Source: a bacterium (GTDB taxonomy: Bacteria; Cyanobacteriota; Vampirovibrionia; Gastranaerophilales; UBA9971). Taken from it: DNA of 20,153 nt. The position numbers were made by a program, and so were the translations under genes. The notes under the pieces were generated by a model. The model did not search any database and had not been told where the DNA came from. It saw only the letters and a list, made by a program, of their open reading frames with translations. How positions within the stretch are numbered: the first letter of the stretch is position 1; each line of letters opens with the position of its first letter. Below are positions 6,910 through 15,994 of this stretch, in pieces. Location: NCBI GenBank assembly GCA_037147175.1, contig JBAWVS010000049.1, forward strand, positions 1 through 20,153. The letters run 5' to 3'.

Positions 6910-7902
6910 TTAAACTTTTTCAACAAGTTTAGAACAAAAATTATCAACAATATCCATTTCAGGGAATCCCAGAGTTGGCGAGTTCAAATTATTAAATATA
7001 GGATAATAATTAATTTTCATAGCTGTTTCTCTGGAATAAATTCCTAAAGAATATTTCTTCATCAAGTTAGCAAGATGAAGAGGACCTGTATCGTTTCCTA
7101 AGTATCCTTCAGAATCCTTCATAAGTTGAGCAAGTTGTAAAAAATCAAGTTTTTTTCTAAAGTCATAAATATAATTAATTTCAGGAAGACTTATTATGTT
7201 GTCAATTCCTATAAAAGCAGACTTTAGTCCGAATTTATCATATATATATTTTGAAACTTCAAAATACGATTCTTCTTTAAATCTTCTGTCTGCATCACCT
7301 TTGCTTCCGTATGCTGCTTCCATACAAATAACAACATAATTTTGAATTTCAGGCTTCCAATTTGTTATTTCTTCTTCAAAATCAAGAGAATCTTCGTTAA
7401 AATTAAAAGTTTCTATAATTTCTTCAGGAGAAAAGCCAATTTCAAGAAGCATTCCGAAAAAACTTATTGTGCATGTTGAAAAATCGAGATTATCTTTTAA
7501 ATGTTTAAAAAGAGATTCGGGTATGTATTTATGCGTTTGATCTACGTACAAATAAGGCATATCATTCTGATAGCTTATTTTTTTTCCTGTAATATTTATC
7601 CCGTATGTTTTTTTAGCAAAAAAACAATGATTGTCCATGGTGGTATGCAAAAATATTGCTTTGTTTGACGGATTAAAAATTGTTCTTAATTTTTGAATAT
7701 TAGAAAATTGCTTAATTTCAAATAAATTAAGTTTTTTAAGGATTTCAGTTAAAACACTAGTCGAAAATACAGTTATTTTTAATTTTTTTTCAGGAAATTT
7801 TTCAACTAATTGTTTTAAACACAATAAAGCCGGAAGCCCTAAAAGGCAATCACCGATGCGCGACGGGAGAATTATATCAATTGTTTCAGACTTGTTGTTC
7901 AT
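6910..7902 (-). CDS. Divergent GT9-like glycosyltransferase, paralogue of the gene at 2468
   Basis: The 330-residue protein is clearly homologous along its full length to the one at 2468-3472. It shares PSRIGDCLLGLP (residues 13-24), the inter-domain segment FFGMLLEIGFSPEEII (148-163), CMEAAYGSKGDADRRF (193-208) and GNDTGPLHLAN (269-279). The first and last are GT9 signatures. The MEAAYG block is particular to this pair within the window, since the GT9s at 1166 and 3480 lack it. Donor and acceptor are unknown. It is the last gene of the reverse-strand operon with the exporter at 9893: its start lies only 6 bases after the stop of the GT4 gene. It thus belongs to a different transcription unit from its paralogue. 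Confidence 0.8.
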   Translation of the reverse strand: MNNKSETIDIILPSRIGDCLLGLPALLCLKQLVEKFPEKKLKITVFSTSVLTEILKKLNLFEIKQFSNIQKLRTIFNPSNKAIFLHTTMDNHCFFAKKTYGINITGKKISYQNDMPYLYVDQTHKYIPESLFKHLKDNLDFSTCTISFFGMLLEIGFSPEEIIETFNFNEDSLDFEEEITNWKPEIQNYVVICMEAAYGSKGDADRRFKEESYFEVSKYIYDKFGLKSAFIGIDNIISLPEINYIYDFRKKLDFLQLAQLMKDSEGYLGNDTGPLHLANLMKKYSLGIYSRETAMKINYYPIFNNLNSPTLGFPEMDIVDNFCSKLVEKV

Positions 7903-7908
7903 TTGTAT

Positions 7909-9090
7909 TTATATTGCTTTCTTTTGGGGTAGTTCGTTGAAATTACTTTCTAATTCCAAAAATGTATGACTCCATGTATGTTTTTTTGCTGTTTCATATG
8001 CATTAATAATACATTCATTAATTTTACCTTGATTCTTCAGAATATATACCATTTTTTTAGCTAAATTGCTTGAAGCATTTTTGTTTATATCAAAAACAAA
8101 CCCGTCAACTCCGTCTTTAATTATTTCAGAAACTCCTGAGCAGGAACTTACAATACAAGGAATTTTATTTATCATAGCTTCCAATGCAACCAGCCCGAAA
8201 GCTTCTTCATGTGACGGCATAACAAGACAATCTATTTTTTTATAAAAATCCCTCATATCATTTTGAAAAGAAATAAATTCGACTTCATTAGTAATATTAA
8301 AAACTTTTAATAAAATATTAAACCATCTCATTTTAGAGCCGGAATTATTTCTTAAAATTATATATGCTTTAAACTTGCACCCTTTTTGCTTAACTTTTCT
8401 TAGTGCTCTTAAGAATAAAAGCCCGCCTTTTCTTTTAAAAAATGTTGCCGATATTCCAAAAGTAAATGTATCATTACTTTCGTGCTTTTCAATTTCGTCA
8501 GAAGGTTCTATACCGGGATATATTACACTGATTCTATTTTCGGGAATATTAAAATTACTTACATAATCTTCTTTTAATCTGTTTGATACAACAAATATTT
8601 TTCTGTGATCCTGTGTTATCCATTTTTCTTCGCAATTTGCATCTTGAATCATTTTAGGTTTGTATTTTTTGTAGTAAAGTTTCAAAAAGAAATTTTTATT
8701 CTTAAATCTTTTATTAATAAGCGAGTGAACCTGTAAAAGAGTCATATCGATTTTGGGAGCGATTCCGTCTGTTATTGCAAAATCATATTGTCTTTCATTA
8801 AGCATCATTTGGATTTTGTCATAATAGGCTTCCGCTTGTTGCGGTATTGAAAGGTCAGAACCGTCATCACATAAAATTATTTCATTAATGCCGATAATGT
8901 TTTTAATTCTTACTAAATTTGTATAATCAGGATTTATTTTATTGTTATTAATATCTAATTCGTTACAATAAACATCAACTAAATAATTATTGTTGATAAA
9001 TTCATTAATAATTTTGTATACAAATTTTTCACTGCCTGCATAAAAAGATTTATCTTGAAATAATCTGACAATAAAAGCTATCTTTTTCAT
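7909..9090 (-). CDS. Family 4 glycosyltransferase (GT-B fold)
   Basis: The 393-residue protein has the GT4 order of elements. An N-terminal acceptor domain begins MKKIAFIVRLF and contains AGSEKFVYKI (residues 18-27). The linker VSNRLKEDY (168-176) leads to SVIYPGIEP (188-196). The donor domain contains FKRKGG (218-223) and HEEAFGLVALEAM (294-306), in which E296 and E304 form the EX7E pair. GT4 enzymes are retaining transferases using nucleotide sugars at the cytoplasmic membrane face. The gene lies 19 bases downstream of the WaaE-like gene and 6 bases before the GT9-like gene in the exporter operon, suggesting that all four act on one product. The specific sugar cannot be read from the sequence. 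Confidence 0.87.
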   Translation of the reverse strand: MKKIAFIVRLFQDKSFYAGSEKFVYKIINEFINNNYLVDVYCNELDINNNKINPDYTNLVRIKNIIGINEIILCDDGSDLSIPQQAEAYYDKIQMMLNERQYDFAITDGIAPKIDMTLLQVHSLINKRFKNKNFFLKLYYKKYKPKMIQDANCEEKWITQDHRKIFVVSNRLKEDYVSNFNIPENRISVIYPGIEPSDEIEKHESNDTFTFGISATFFKRKGGLLFLRALRKVKQKGCKFKAYIILRNNSGSKMRWFNILLKVFNITNEVEFISFQNDMRDFYKKIDCLVMPSHEEAFGLVALEAMINKIPCIVSSCSGVSEIIKDGVDGFVFDINKNASSNLAKKMVYILKNQGKINECIINAYETAKKHTWSHTFLELESNFNELPQKKAI

Positions 9091-9109
9091 TCAAAATTTT
9101 AAAACTCCG

Positions 9110-9892
9110 CTAATTCAGTTTATTGTTTTTATTATATTCCCATATCTTAACAATAATAAGAAATCTATACAAGAAACCCCTGACTAAAGCAAGGATGAAA
9201 CCGTGCATTCCGTCCTTATAACCGCCCTGCCTGAAATACATTCTTAAAAAAACACCAAACGGTTTGAATAATAAACTTGGAATCGAAAATTCATAATAGG
9301 AATCAATCCATTTTTTTACTTCAAAATCTGTATAAATATTGGTTTTATTAACCAAATCACTTATCGAATCACATTGATAGTGGAGCATTGCCAAATCTTC
9401 ATTTTCTGAGGGAATTTCATATATTTGCCCGTCTACTTTCGGAAAAAGATGAATCTCGTTTTTCCAGCTTACGCACCCTCTTTTAAAAAAACGTATTTGT
9501 CTGTCTACAGCCCAATCACCTTTTACAAATTTTCCAAAGAACCAATTTTTTCGAGGAATTGCGGCTGTTGTGTATTGAAAATTATTTTTTTCCTGCTCTT
9601 TTGCAAAGTTTTTCAGAAAGTCTACAAGTTTTACAGGAACAATTTCATCTGCATCAACTACAAATATCCAATCTCCTGAAGCTTGAGAAATTGCAAAATT
9701 TCGTGCTGGTTCAACATAGCCGATTTTTTCATGATAAACAATTTTACAACCGAATTTTTGAGCTATTTCGATTGTTTTATCAGTACTGTACATATCGCAT
9801 AAGACAATTTCATCAAAGTTTTTAAATGAGTCTAAGCATTCTTCCAAATATTTTTCAGCATTCAGCGTATTTATTACTACACTTATTGTCAT
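9110..9892 (-). CDS. WaaE/KdtX-like family 2 glycosyltransferase
   Basis: The 260-residue protein starts with SVVINTLNAEKYLEECL at residues 4-20, followed by DEIVLCDMYSTDKT (27-40), GYVEPARNFAI (58-68), and WIFVVDADE (75-83), where D80 and D82 give the metal-binding DxD. This arrangement is the WaaE/KdtX group of GT2, whose known members add glucose or related sugars to the lipopolysaccharide inner core. A hydrophobic, amphipathic C-terminal segment (about 230-250) probably anchors it to the membrane. ATG follows the stop of the ABC exporter gene with no intervening base, so translation of the two is likely coupled. The exact sugar is not known. Confidence 0.85.
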   Translation of the reverse strand: MTISVVINTLNAEKYLEECLDSFKNFDEIVLCDMYSTDKTIEIAQKFGCKIVYHEKIGYVEPARNFAISQASGDWIFVVDADEIVPVKLVDFLKNFAKEQEKNNFQYTTAAIPRKNWFFGKFVKGDWAVDRQIRFFKRGCVSWKNEIHLFPKVDGQIYEIPSENEDLAMLHYQCDSISDLVNKTNIYTDFEVKKWIDSYYEFSIPSLLFKPFGVFLRMYFRQGGYKDGMHGFILALVRGFLYRFLIIVKIWEYNKNNKLN

Positions 9893-11707
9893 TTACACTT
9901 CCTGTAACTCTGCAAGGTTTTCCGATTGTTCTTCTTTGAATTTAAACTGAGCATTATAGAGCGAACTGTAAGCTCCGCTATTATTACATATAAGTTCATC
10001 ATGTGAACCAATTTCAACAATTTCTCCATTATTGACTACCGCAATTCTAGTTGCATTTTGAATTGTCGAAAGTCTATGAGCTATTACAATAACAGTTCTG
10101 TTTTCCATAAGTTTATCTAATGCTTTTTGAACTATAGCTTCTGATTTATTATCAAGTGCAGAAGTTGCTTCATCTAGAATTACAACCGGTGCATTTTTAA
10201 CCATGGCTCTTGCGATTGCAAGCCGCTGTTTTTGTCCTCCGGAGAGTCTTACTCCTCTTTCACCAATTTCGGTGTTTAAGCCTTCAGGCAATGAAGCTAT
10301 AAATTCATCAAGGAATGAGCCTTTTAATGCATTTTGAATTTCTTCATCAGTTGCATCAAATTTCCCTAAAAGAATATTATCTTTGATTGAACCCGTAAAC
10401 AGAAAATTATCCTGAAAAACTATAGCTATGTTTTGTCTTAAACTTTCCAGTTCTATATCTCTTATATCAATTCCGTCGATTTTTATAGAGCCTTGTTTGA
10501 TATCATAAAAACGAGGTATAAGGTTAGCTAAAGTTGTTTTGCCTCCGCCGGAATTTCCCACAAGAGCAAGTGACTCACCAATTTTTATTTCTAAATTTAT
10601 TCCTTTTAAAATCGGTGCATTTTCTTCATATTCAAACCATACATTTTCAAATTGCACAGAGTCTTTTATAGTAGGAATTTTAATTGATTGCGGATGATTT
10701 TTAATTGAGGGTTCAAGATCAAAAAGTTCTACAACTCTGTTCATTGCAACAAAACTTCCTTGCATCCCGGTCATTGTATTACCAAGTGTTCTCACGGGCT
10801 TATAAAAAAGGATCAAAGCCATTATAAAAGCAAAAAAGCTTCCGAGCGTTATAGCTTTACTTGATATTAAATAACCACCAAGCCATAAACTTGATGAAAG
10901 TCCTATAGATCCAATCACTATCATTGTCGGTGAAATCCACCCTTGTCTTTTCGTAAGCCACATGCCCAGATTAAAAGATTGAATAAGCTGATCCATAAAT
11001 TTTTCAAATTGATATTTTTGTAGATTAAAAGAATTTATTATTCTATTTCCATTAAATGTTTCATAAAAGTTTGTATTTACGCTGCTTCCTATTTCCATTC
11101 CTTCATGTGAAACACGTCGGACATGCTTTTTTATGAGGTTTACAGGTAAAAATGAACATAAAAGGATAATTATCGCAAATATTGAAAGTTGCCAGGACAT
11201 ATAAACTAATACTCCGACAAGTGCAATTGATGAGCAAACAGTAGAAGTCAGATCTTTAAGATTAGTTATTATTCCGCTGCACGCACCACTCGGATCGCTT
11301 AAAAATCTTGCCATAACGAGTCCTGACGAGTTTTTATCATAAAATGCAGGTTCAAAAAGAAGAAGTTTTTTAAATAGATATTGTTGCAGTCCTATAGTTA
11401 TTTTTTTACCGGTCCAGTCATTCAAATAGTTATTTAAGTACATTAATACTCCTTGCAAAATACCAATGCCGATTACAGCAAAACCGCCCCAGAAAAAAAC
11501 AGCTCTGATAAGCTCAGGATGTTTAGTTATTATGTCGAAAAAATATTTAATTCCCAGAGCAGGTGCACCATCTAGAAGCCCTACCGGAATTGCTATTAAA
11601 ATTCCAAGTATTCCTCTGAATAAATAGGGTTTAACAAAAGGCCACATTCTTTTGTACAAATAGACATAGTCAAAAGATTTATCATTATTAATTTCGCTTA
11701 ATTTCAT
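9893..11707 (-). CDS. MsbA-like ABC exporter (fused transmembrane and ATPase domains)
   Basis: The 604-residue half-transporter has a membrane domain with hydrophobic segments near residues 32-52, 68-92, 155-190 and 258-302. An ATPase domain follows, with Walker A GNSGGGKT (384-391), Q-loop Q432, signature LSGGQ (488-492), Walker B ending LDE (511-513) and switch His H544. Such proteins work as homodimers. The closest known roles are MsbA (flipping lipid A-core) and PglK-like flippases for lipid-linked oligosaccharides. ATG 11707 has an excellent GAGG/AGGA ribosome-binding stretch directly upstream. It heads a tight operon with three glycosyltransferases, which favours a role in moving the lipid-linked glycan made by the locus. 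General lipid A flipping or drug export cannot be excluded. Confidence 0.88.
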   Translation of the reverse strand: MKLSEINNDKSFDYVYLYKRMWPFVKPYLFRGILGILIAIPVGLLDGAPALGIKYFFDIITKHPELIRAVFFWGGFAVIGIGILQGVLMYLNNYLNDWTGKKITIGLQQYLFKKLLLFEPAFYDKNSSGLVMARFLSDPSGACSGIITNLKDLTSTVCSSIALVGVLVYMSWQLSIFAIIILLCSFLPVNLIKKHVRRVSHEGMEIGSSVNTNFYETFNGNRIINSFNLQKYQFEKFMDQLIQSFNLGMWLTKRQGWISPTMIVIGSIGLSSSLWLGGYLISSKAITLGSFFAFIMALILFYKPVRTLGNTMTGMQGSFVAMNRVVELFDLEPSIKNHPQSIKIPTIKDSVQFENVWFEYEENAPILKGINLEIKIGESLALVGNSGGGKTTLANLIPRFYDIKQGSIKIDGIDIRDIELESLRQNIAIVFQDNFLFTGSIKDNILLGKFDATDEEIQNALKGSFLDEFIASLPEGLNTEIGERGVRLSGGQKQRLAIARAMVKNAPVVILDEATSALDNKSEAIVQKALDKLMENRTVIVIAHRLSTIQNATRIAVVNNGEIVEIGSHDELICNNSGAYSSLYNAQFKFKEEQSENLAELQEV

Positions 11708-11795
11708 TCCTACCTCATAATTTTATTTTTTTCATTTGTTTTAATCTTTGTTTATCTTACCGAAAAAATTAAAGATAATAAACTTTATTTTATTT

Positions 11796-11848
11796 ATACC
11801 GCATCAATAATGAATTTGGGATTTAAAAAAATTATTATAATGCGGTAT
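11796..11848. repeat. Hairpin in the leader region of the exporter operon
   Basis: ATACCGCAT at 11796-11804 is a perfect inverse of ATGCGGTAT at 11840-11848, and AATAAT/ATTATT inside can extend the pairing after a small bulge. It lies in the 259-base gene-free region between the GT11 stop and the exporter start. On the exporter strand it is followed by A-rich rather than T-rich sequence, so it is not a standard terminator. It could be an operator, an RNA leader structure or a relic. The rest of 11708-11966 shows no gene. Confidence 0.45.
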
Positions 11849-11957
11849 GCGTAAGCAGAGAGCGTTTTTCTGGAAAATCCGGCTTAGCAGGTTTTCTTGA
11901 AAATAAACTCGTTTATGTATACTGTCCCTGAATATACTCAAAGAAGGCTTTTTGCAC

Positions 11958-11980
11958 GGATAAAAATTAAAATTTTATCC
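11958..11980. repeat. Inverted repeat spanning the GT11 stop codon
   Basis: GGATAAAA at 11958-11965 pairs exactly with TTTTATCC at 11973-11980 across a 7-base loop that contains part of the stop codon of the reverse-strand GT11 gene. It could act as a weak 3' stem stabilising the operon's mRNA end. There is no T-run after it on the reverse strand, so efficient intrinsic termination is doubtful. Confidence 0.35.
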
Positions 11981-12854
11981 AGTTATCAGGAACTAAATCT
12001 TTATCATCAAATATGTTTAATTTAAACCAATTCTTTGGGGATATTACAATTTTATTATGGTTATGTCCCAGCCAAGCTCCCCACCAGCTGAATGATGAAT
12101 TGGCTGTTATGTGATGGTTGCATAAGCTCATAAGTCTCAAATCTTCATATCCGGTATTTTCATTATTACCATCAACTGTCGTATAGGATGAATTGATTTT
12201 CAGGTGCTTTTTTACCCACTCAATTTCATCAGAAAATAAGAAAAAATGAGGATCTTCAGTATTGCTCTCAATATATTCTATTGCTTTTTGATAATATTCA
12301 AGCGAACACAGCCCTAGATTATCCATTGCCCATTGATTTGTGATATAGTCTCCACGTCTGACATGCAAGCTTACAGAGTTAACTGATTTTATATGATTAG
12401 AAAACTGTAAATTTTTACCCTGTAAAGGCTCTGTTAGAGTAAATTCTTTTTTTATTATCATTCTAATGTCTTTAAAAAACTTTTCTGACTGAAAAAGTCC
12501 TTCCAGAAATACGTTATCAGGCAATTTCATATATTCAGGTATGAATGAAACGCCATCATCAAGTATATAACTTTTGTCAGGCAACATTTTAACAGGTCTA
12601 TTTTTAAGCTTATACTTTATAAAGCTTAAAATCTCATTATGCTTGGGCTTTAACTTCTTTAATAATTTAATTTCGTCTTCTGTCGCTATGTTTTCAATAA
12701 TATCAAAATGGTTAAGCTCGTAATCTCTGTGATAATTGGTATAATAAGAAAGATCAAGTTTCAAGTCGGTATTATTTATATGTGCAAGATGTCTTGCAAA
12801 AGCATATATAAACATTTGATTGCCTAATCCGCCTCTTAATTTAGCAATAATCAT
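11967..12854 (-). CDS. Family 11 glycosyltransferase (alpha-1,2-fucosyltransferase-like)
   Basis: The 295-residue protein begins with the GT11 motif RGGLGNQMFIYAFAR (residues 7-21). It contains the GDP-fucose-binding block HVRRGDY (164-170), FLFSDE (205-210) and ANSSFSWWGAWL (251-262). These are hallmarks of bacterial alpha-1,2-fucosyltransferases such as FutC and WbsJ, which move fucose from GDP-fucose to a terminal galactose-type residue. Length and order match the family. Its ATG overlaps the TGA of the preceding GT4 gene by four bases, so it is the last gene of the five-gene reverse operon beginning at 16851. No GDP-fucose synthesis genes (gmd, fcl) are in the window. A second, divergent GT11 lies at 16980. 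Confidence 0.9.
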   Translation of the reverse strand: MIIAKLRGGLGNQMFIYAFARHLAHINNTDLKLDLSYYTNYHRDYELNHFDIIENIATEDEIKLLKKLKPKHNEILSFIKYKLKNRPVKMLPDKSYILDDGVSFIPEYMKLPDNVFLEGLFQSEKFFKDIRMIIKKEFTLTEPLQGKNLQFSNHIKSVNSVSLHVRRGDYITNQWAMDNLGLCSLEYYQKAIEYIESNTEDPHFFLFSDEIEWVKKHLKINSSYTTVDGNNENTGYEDLRLMSLCNHHITANSSFSWWGAWLGHNHNKIVISPKNWFKLNIFDDKDLVPDNWIKF

Positions 12855-13975
12855 AAAGTTATAACCTTTTCATAAACGGACATTGTTTTTAATGCTGTTT
12901 TTTCCCAAGAAAAATCATTGGCTCTTTTTAAGCCTTTTTCTATCATTGAACATTTTAGTTCTTCATCGTAAACAACTTTTCGAACTGTTTCTAAGATAGA
13001 TTTAGAATTTCTGGGGTCAAAGTATTCACAAGCATTAAGTCCTATTTCAGGCAAAGAGCTTATATTGCCGGCAATAACAGGGCATGACGCTCCAAATGCT
13101 TCCAGGATAGGGAATCCGAACCCTTCATAAAGACTGGGGAAAACAAAACAAACGGCGTTTTGATATAAGTATAAAAGTTCATTATCTGTTGATCTATGAT
13201 AAACAATACTCTTATTAATTCCCAAATAGTTGAATAATTTAAACTCTTCACTTGAGATAGCGGCACTACCGGTTATAAAAAGGTTTAAACTTTCATCTTG
13301 CTTCAATAAATCTGCGATTGATTCAATAAAAAAGTTGAAATTCTTATATAAATTGCGATTGCCGACATAAAGAATATATCTCTTCGGCATATCAATCAAT
13401 GGTTTATTGCTTTCTTCAAAACGATCAAACGGGTTTCCGTGATAGATCACTTCTATTTTATCAGGATTGATATCAGGATAAAATTTTAAAATATCTGTTT
13501 TCGTGTTTTCAGATACTGCAATAATTGCATCAGCTCTATAAGCACACATTTTTTTATACTTTGCACCCTGTGTCGGATCGTCTTTAAAGTCTTCGCTGAA
13601 TATTTCTTGAATCATATCATGAATTGTTATTACCAATTTTTTGTCATCTATTAAATCAATATAATAATCTTGATAAAAAGTCGGATGAAATACATCATGT
13701 TTTTTCGAGCAAATAGCTTGTTTTACAAGAAATTGGTTTAGTTTTCTGAGATTTTTCCTTATTTCTCCAATTTTCAATAAGCCGCTTTTTTTAAATCTTT
13801 TAACCCAGGGTGCAATATCAGTATCTTTTAAATACTCATTTTCACTGTATAAAATAGGGAAATCAAAATCTAAAGATTTATTTTGAGTATAATAAGTCAT
13901 TAGCTCAAAGAAATATCTTGGAACTCCGCCATAATTTTGGTTTATAAAGATTATATTGTCGTAAAGTATTTTCAT
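12851..13975 (-). CDS. Family 4 glycosyltransferase (mannosyltransferase MtfB-like)
   Basis: The 374-residue protein has GGVPRYFFEL (residues 16-25) in its acceptor domain, VITIHDM (115-121), and the linker AVSENTKTDI (153-162). The donor domain contains ILYVGNRNLYKN (201-212) and SLYEGFGFPILEAFG (281-295), where E284 and E292 make the EX7E pair. The GGVPRY start and the IHDM segment are typical of the GT4 subgroup that includes O-antigen mannosyltransferases such as MtfB. The sugar is therefore plausibly mannose, but this is not certain. It overlaps the GT11 gene by four bases (ATGA) and lies 44 bases after the GT2 gene. Confidence 0.87.
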   Translation of the reverse strand: MKILYDNIIFINQNYGGVPRYFFELMTYYTQNKSLDFDFPILYSENEYLKDTDIAPWVKRFKKSGLLKIGEIRKNLRKLNQFLVKQAICSKKHDVFHPTFYQDYYIDLIDDKKLVITIHDMIQEIFSEDFKDDPTQGAKYKKMCAYRADAIIAVSENTKTDILKFYPDINPDKIEVIYHGNPFDRFEESNKPLIDMPKRYILYVGNRNLYKNFNFFIESIADLLKQDESLNLFITGSAAISSEEFKLFNYLGINKSIVYHRSTDNELLYLYQNAVCFVFPSLYEGFGFPILEAFGASCPVIAGNISSLPEIGLNACEYFDPRNSKSILETVRKVVYDEELKCSMIEKGLKRANDFSWEKTALKTMSVYEKVITL

Positions 13976-14019
13976 AATTTTTAATTTTTCTTATTTTAAA
14001 TAATATTCCGAAGTTATAT

Positions 14020-14913
14020 TTATAAGTATTGCAACCTAATTTGATTCCTAATTTTTTTTGAAGGAATAAAAATAAATAACATCTTAATCAATGAAGAAAT
14101 AATTTTAAACCTTACTGTATTTTGGTACAAATTTTTCTCTTCGTTGATCTCTTTTTGAACATTTTTAACTAATTTATCAATAAATTCTGTATTTTTCATT
14201 GTATTAGTTGAATGCCAACGATAGGAAAATAGAACTTTATTGATAAATTTTATTTTATAGTGTTTTGCTATTTGCAAATTCAGATACCAGTCATCAAGAG
14301 TATTTTCTTTATATCCTCCTGCTTTGATTATAGCTTCTTTTCTCATTATATAACCGTTAGGAATATAATTACCTCTAGTTAGACTTTTATATGAACCAAA
14401 GTTATTGGAATTAAAATCAATATCAGGACGATCATTCTTTAAAAATTCGACAAAATTTTTGTATTCAGCTTCTTCTAAAGTCTTCACTATATTTCTTTGC
14501 TTATCCCAATACACAACTTGATTGTTTTCATCGATTATTTCATTGTTTCCGACAACCATTCCATATTTAGGTTTATTTTTAATAAAATTATATAAAGTTT
14601 CTAGAGCATCAGGTTTTGCTATGTCATCAGAGGCAATTAAATATATGTATTTGCCGTTTGCTGTTTCTATTAATTGATTTAATGTTTTAATATAACCCAA
14701 ATTCTCTCTATTGAAATGCTCATATCTAACAAACCTTTCTTTACATTTATCAGCAAGATTTGTAATTTTATCATTTGTACTGTCTGTTGAACCATCATTA
14801 ATTATAATTAGTTCAATATTTTTAAAAGATTGTAAGATTATTGAATTAATAGTATATTCAACAAACTTTTCGTGATTATAAGCTGGTATAATTACTGAAA
14901 TCAAATCATTCAT
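14020..14913 (-). CDS. Family 2 glycosyltransferase
   Basis: The 297-residue protein has a clear GT-A core: [20 protein letters not shown] (residues 6-25), IINDGSTD (37-44), [10 protein letters not shown] (71-80) and [11 protein letters not shown] (91-101), with D96/D97 in the metal-site position. [15 protein letters not shown] and [12 protein letters not shown] further on are the usual acceptor-side and catalytic-base regions. A longer frame opens with TTG at 14934, but ATG 14913 is chosen because GAGG lies upstream and the GT2 first strand then starts at residue 5. It overlaps the end of the aminotransferase gene by 8 bases. The sugar transferred is unknown; its position after the aminotransferase makes an amino sugar possible. 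Confidence 0.86.
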   Translation of the reverse strand: MNDLISVIIPAYNHEKFVEYTINSIILQSFKNIELIIINDGSTDSTNDKITNLADKCKERFVRYEHFNRENLGYIKTLNQLIETANGKYIYLIASDDIAKPDALETLYNFIKNKPKYGMVVGNNEIIDENNQVVYWDKQRNIVKTLEEAEYKNFVEFLKNDRPDIDFNSNNFGSYKSLTRGNYIPNGYIMRKEAIIKAGGYKENTLDDWYLNLQIAKHYKIKFINKVLFSYRWHSTNTMKNTEFIDKLVKNVQKEINEEKNLYQNTVRFKIISSLIKMLFIFIPSKKIRNQIRLQYL

Positions 14914-15994
14914 AGTTATTAATTGCCTCAACAATTTTAAGAGTTTCAGTTTTATTCATAACAGAACTTATTGGCAAGCTTATAATTTCATTATGAATTT
15001 TTTCAGTTACAGGAAAGGATTCTTTGTTCAATTCAGCATATGCCAATTGTTTATGAGGCGATATAGGGTAATGAATCATAGTCTCAATACCATTATCTAA
15101 CAAATATTGCTTAAATTTAGATCTATTTTCTGTCCTTACAACAAATAAATGCCAAACATTTGATTCTTTATATTGGACTATTGGTAAAATTATTTTTGAA
15201 TTAGTAATATTTTGTAGATAAAATTCAGCAATTTCTCTTCTTTTTTGATTATCTTTATCTAAGTATCTTAATTTTACATTTAAAATTGCAGCCTGTATTT
15301 CATCAAGTCTTGAATTAATGCCTTTATAAAGATTTTCATATTTTTTATGTGATCCATAGTTTCTTAATGCTCTTAACTTCTCCGCCAAAATATCATCATC
15401 AGTGGTTATAGCTCCTCCATCTCCCAAGCAGCCAAGATTTTTTCCGGGATAAAAACTAAATCCTGAAGCATCCGAGAGATTACCTGATCTTTTACCTTGA
15501 TAAATCGCCCCATGTGCTTGTGCAGAATCTTCTATAACTTTTAAATTATACTTTTTAGCAATCTCATTAATTCTGTCCATTTGAGCACACTGACCGTAAA
15601 GATGAACTGCCATAATGGCTTTAGTTCGCTTTGTAATATTTTTTTCAATTAATTCAGGATTAATATTATAAGTTTCAATATCAGGCTCAACCAAAACAGG
15701 AATAAGGTTATTTTGTGATATTGATAAAATTGAAGCTATATATGTATTTGCAGGAACGATTATTTCGTCACCCTCGTGAAATCCATATGCTTTTATAATC
15801 AATGTCAGGGCATCCAGTCCGTTTGCAACACCTATGCAATGCTTTGTACCGCAATAGTTCGCAAATTCTTTTTCAAAAGACTCAACTGATTTACCTAAAA
15901 TATACCATCCTGAATCGATGACGTTACTAATAGCTTCGTCAATTTCTTTTCTATATTGTGCATTTATTTTATGTAAATCTAAAAATTTAATCAA
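14906..15994 (-). CDS. DegT/DnrJ/EryC1/StrS sugar aminotransferase, FdtB/QdtB-like
   Basis: The 362-residue protein is a fold-type I PLP enzyme that aminates a keto-sugar nucleotide. It carries [19 protein letters not shown] (residues 4-22), GVANGLDAL (55-63), EDSAQAHGA (155-163, with D156 contacting the PLP nitrogen), [16 protein letters not shown] (180-195, with K185 as the Schiff-base lysine) and [11 protein letters not shown] near 230. [12 protein letters not shown] and this N-terminus are closest to FdtB/QdtB, which make dTDP-3-amino-3,6-dideoxyhexoses. The assignment rests on remembered family features. The start is TTG 15994 (TTGA overlap with the previous stop), with AGTAGG just upstream. 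The isomerase (FdtA), N-acetyltransferase (FdtC) and RmlA/RmlB partners are not in view. Confidence 0.88.
   Translation of the reverse strand: MIKFLDLHKINAQYRKEIDEAISNVIDSGWYILGKSVESFEKEFANYCGTKHCIGVANGLDALTLIIKAYGFHEGDEIIVPANTYIASILSISQNNLIPVLVEPDIETYNINPELIEKNITKRTKAIMAVHLYGQCAQMDRINEIAKKYNLKVIEDSAQAHGAIYQGKRSGNLSDASGFSFYPGKNLGCLGDGGAITTDDDILAEKLRALRNYGSHKKYENLYKGINSRLDEIQAAILNVKLRYLDKDNQKRREIAEFYLQNITNSKIILPIVQYKESNVWHLFVVRTENRSKFKQYLLDNGIETMIHYPISPHKQLAYAELNKESFPVTEKIHNEIISLPISSVMNKTETLKIVEAINNYE

Noticed and set aside
9425-9825. Two forward frames antisense to the WaaE-like gene
   Set aside because: They overlap each other and a clearly conserved GT2 gene; no motifs.
11958-11980. Inverted repeat as a Rho-independent terminator
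   Set aside because: The stem is AT-rich and no T-run follows on the strand of the GT11 gene, so I list it only as a repeat.
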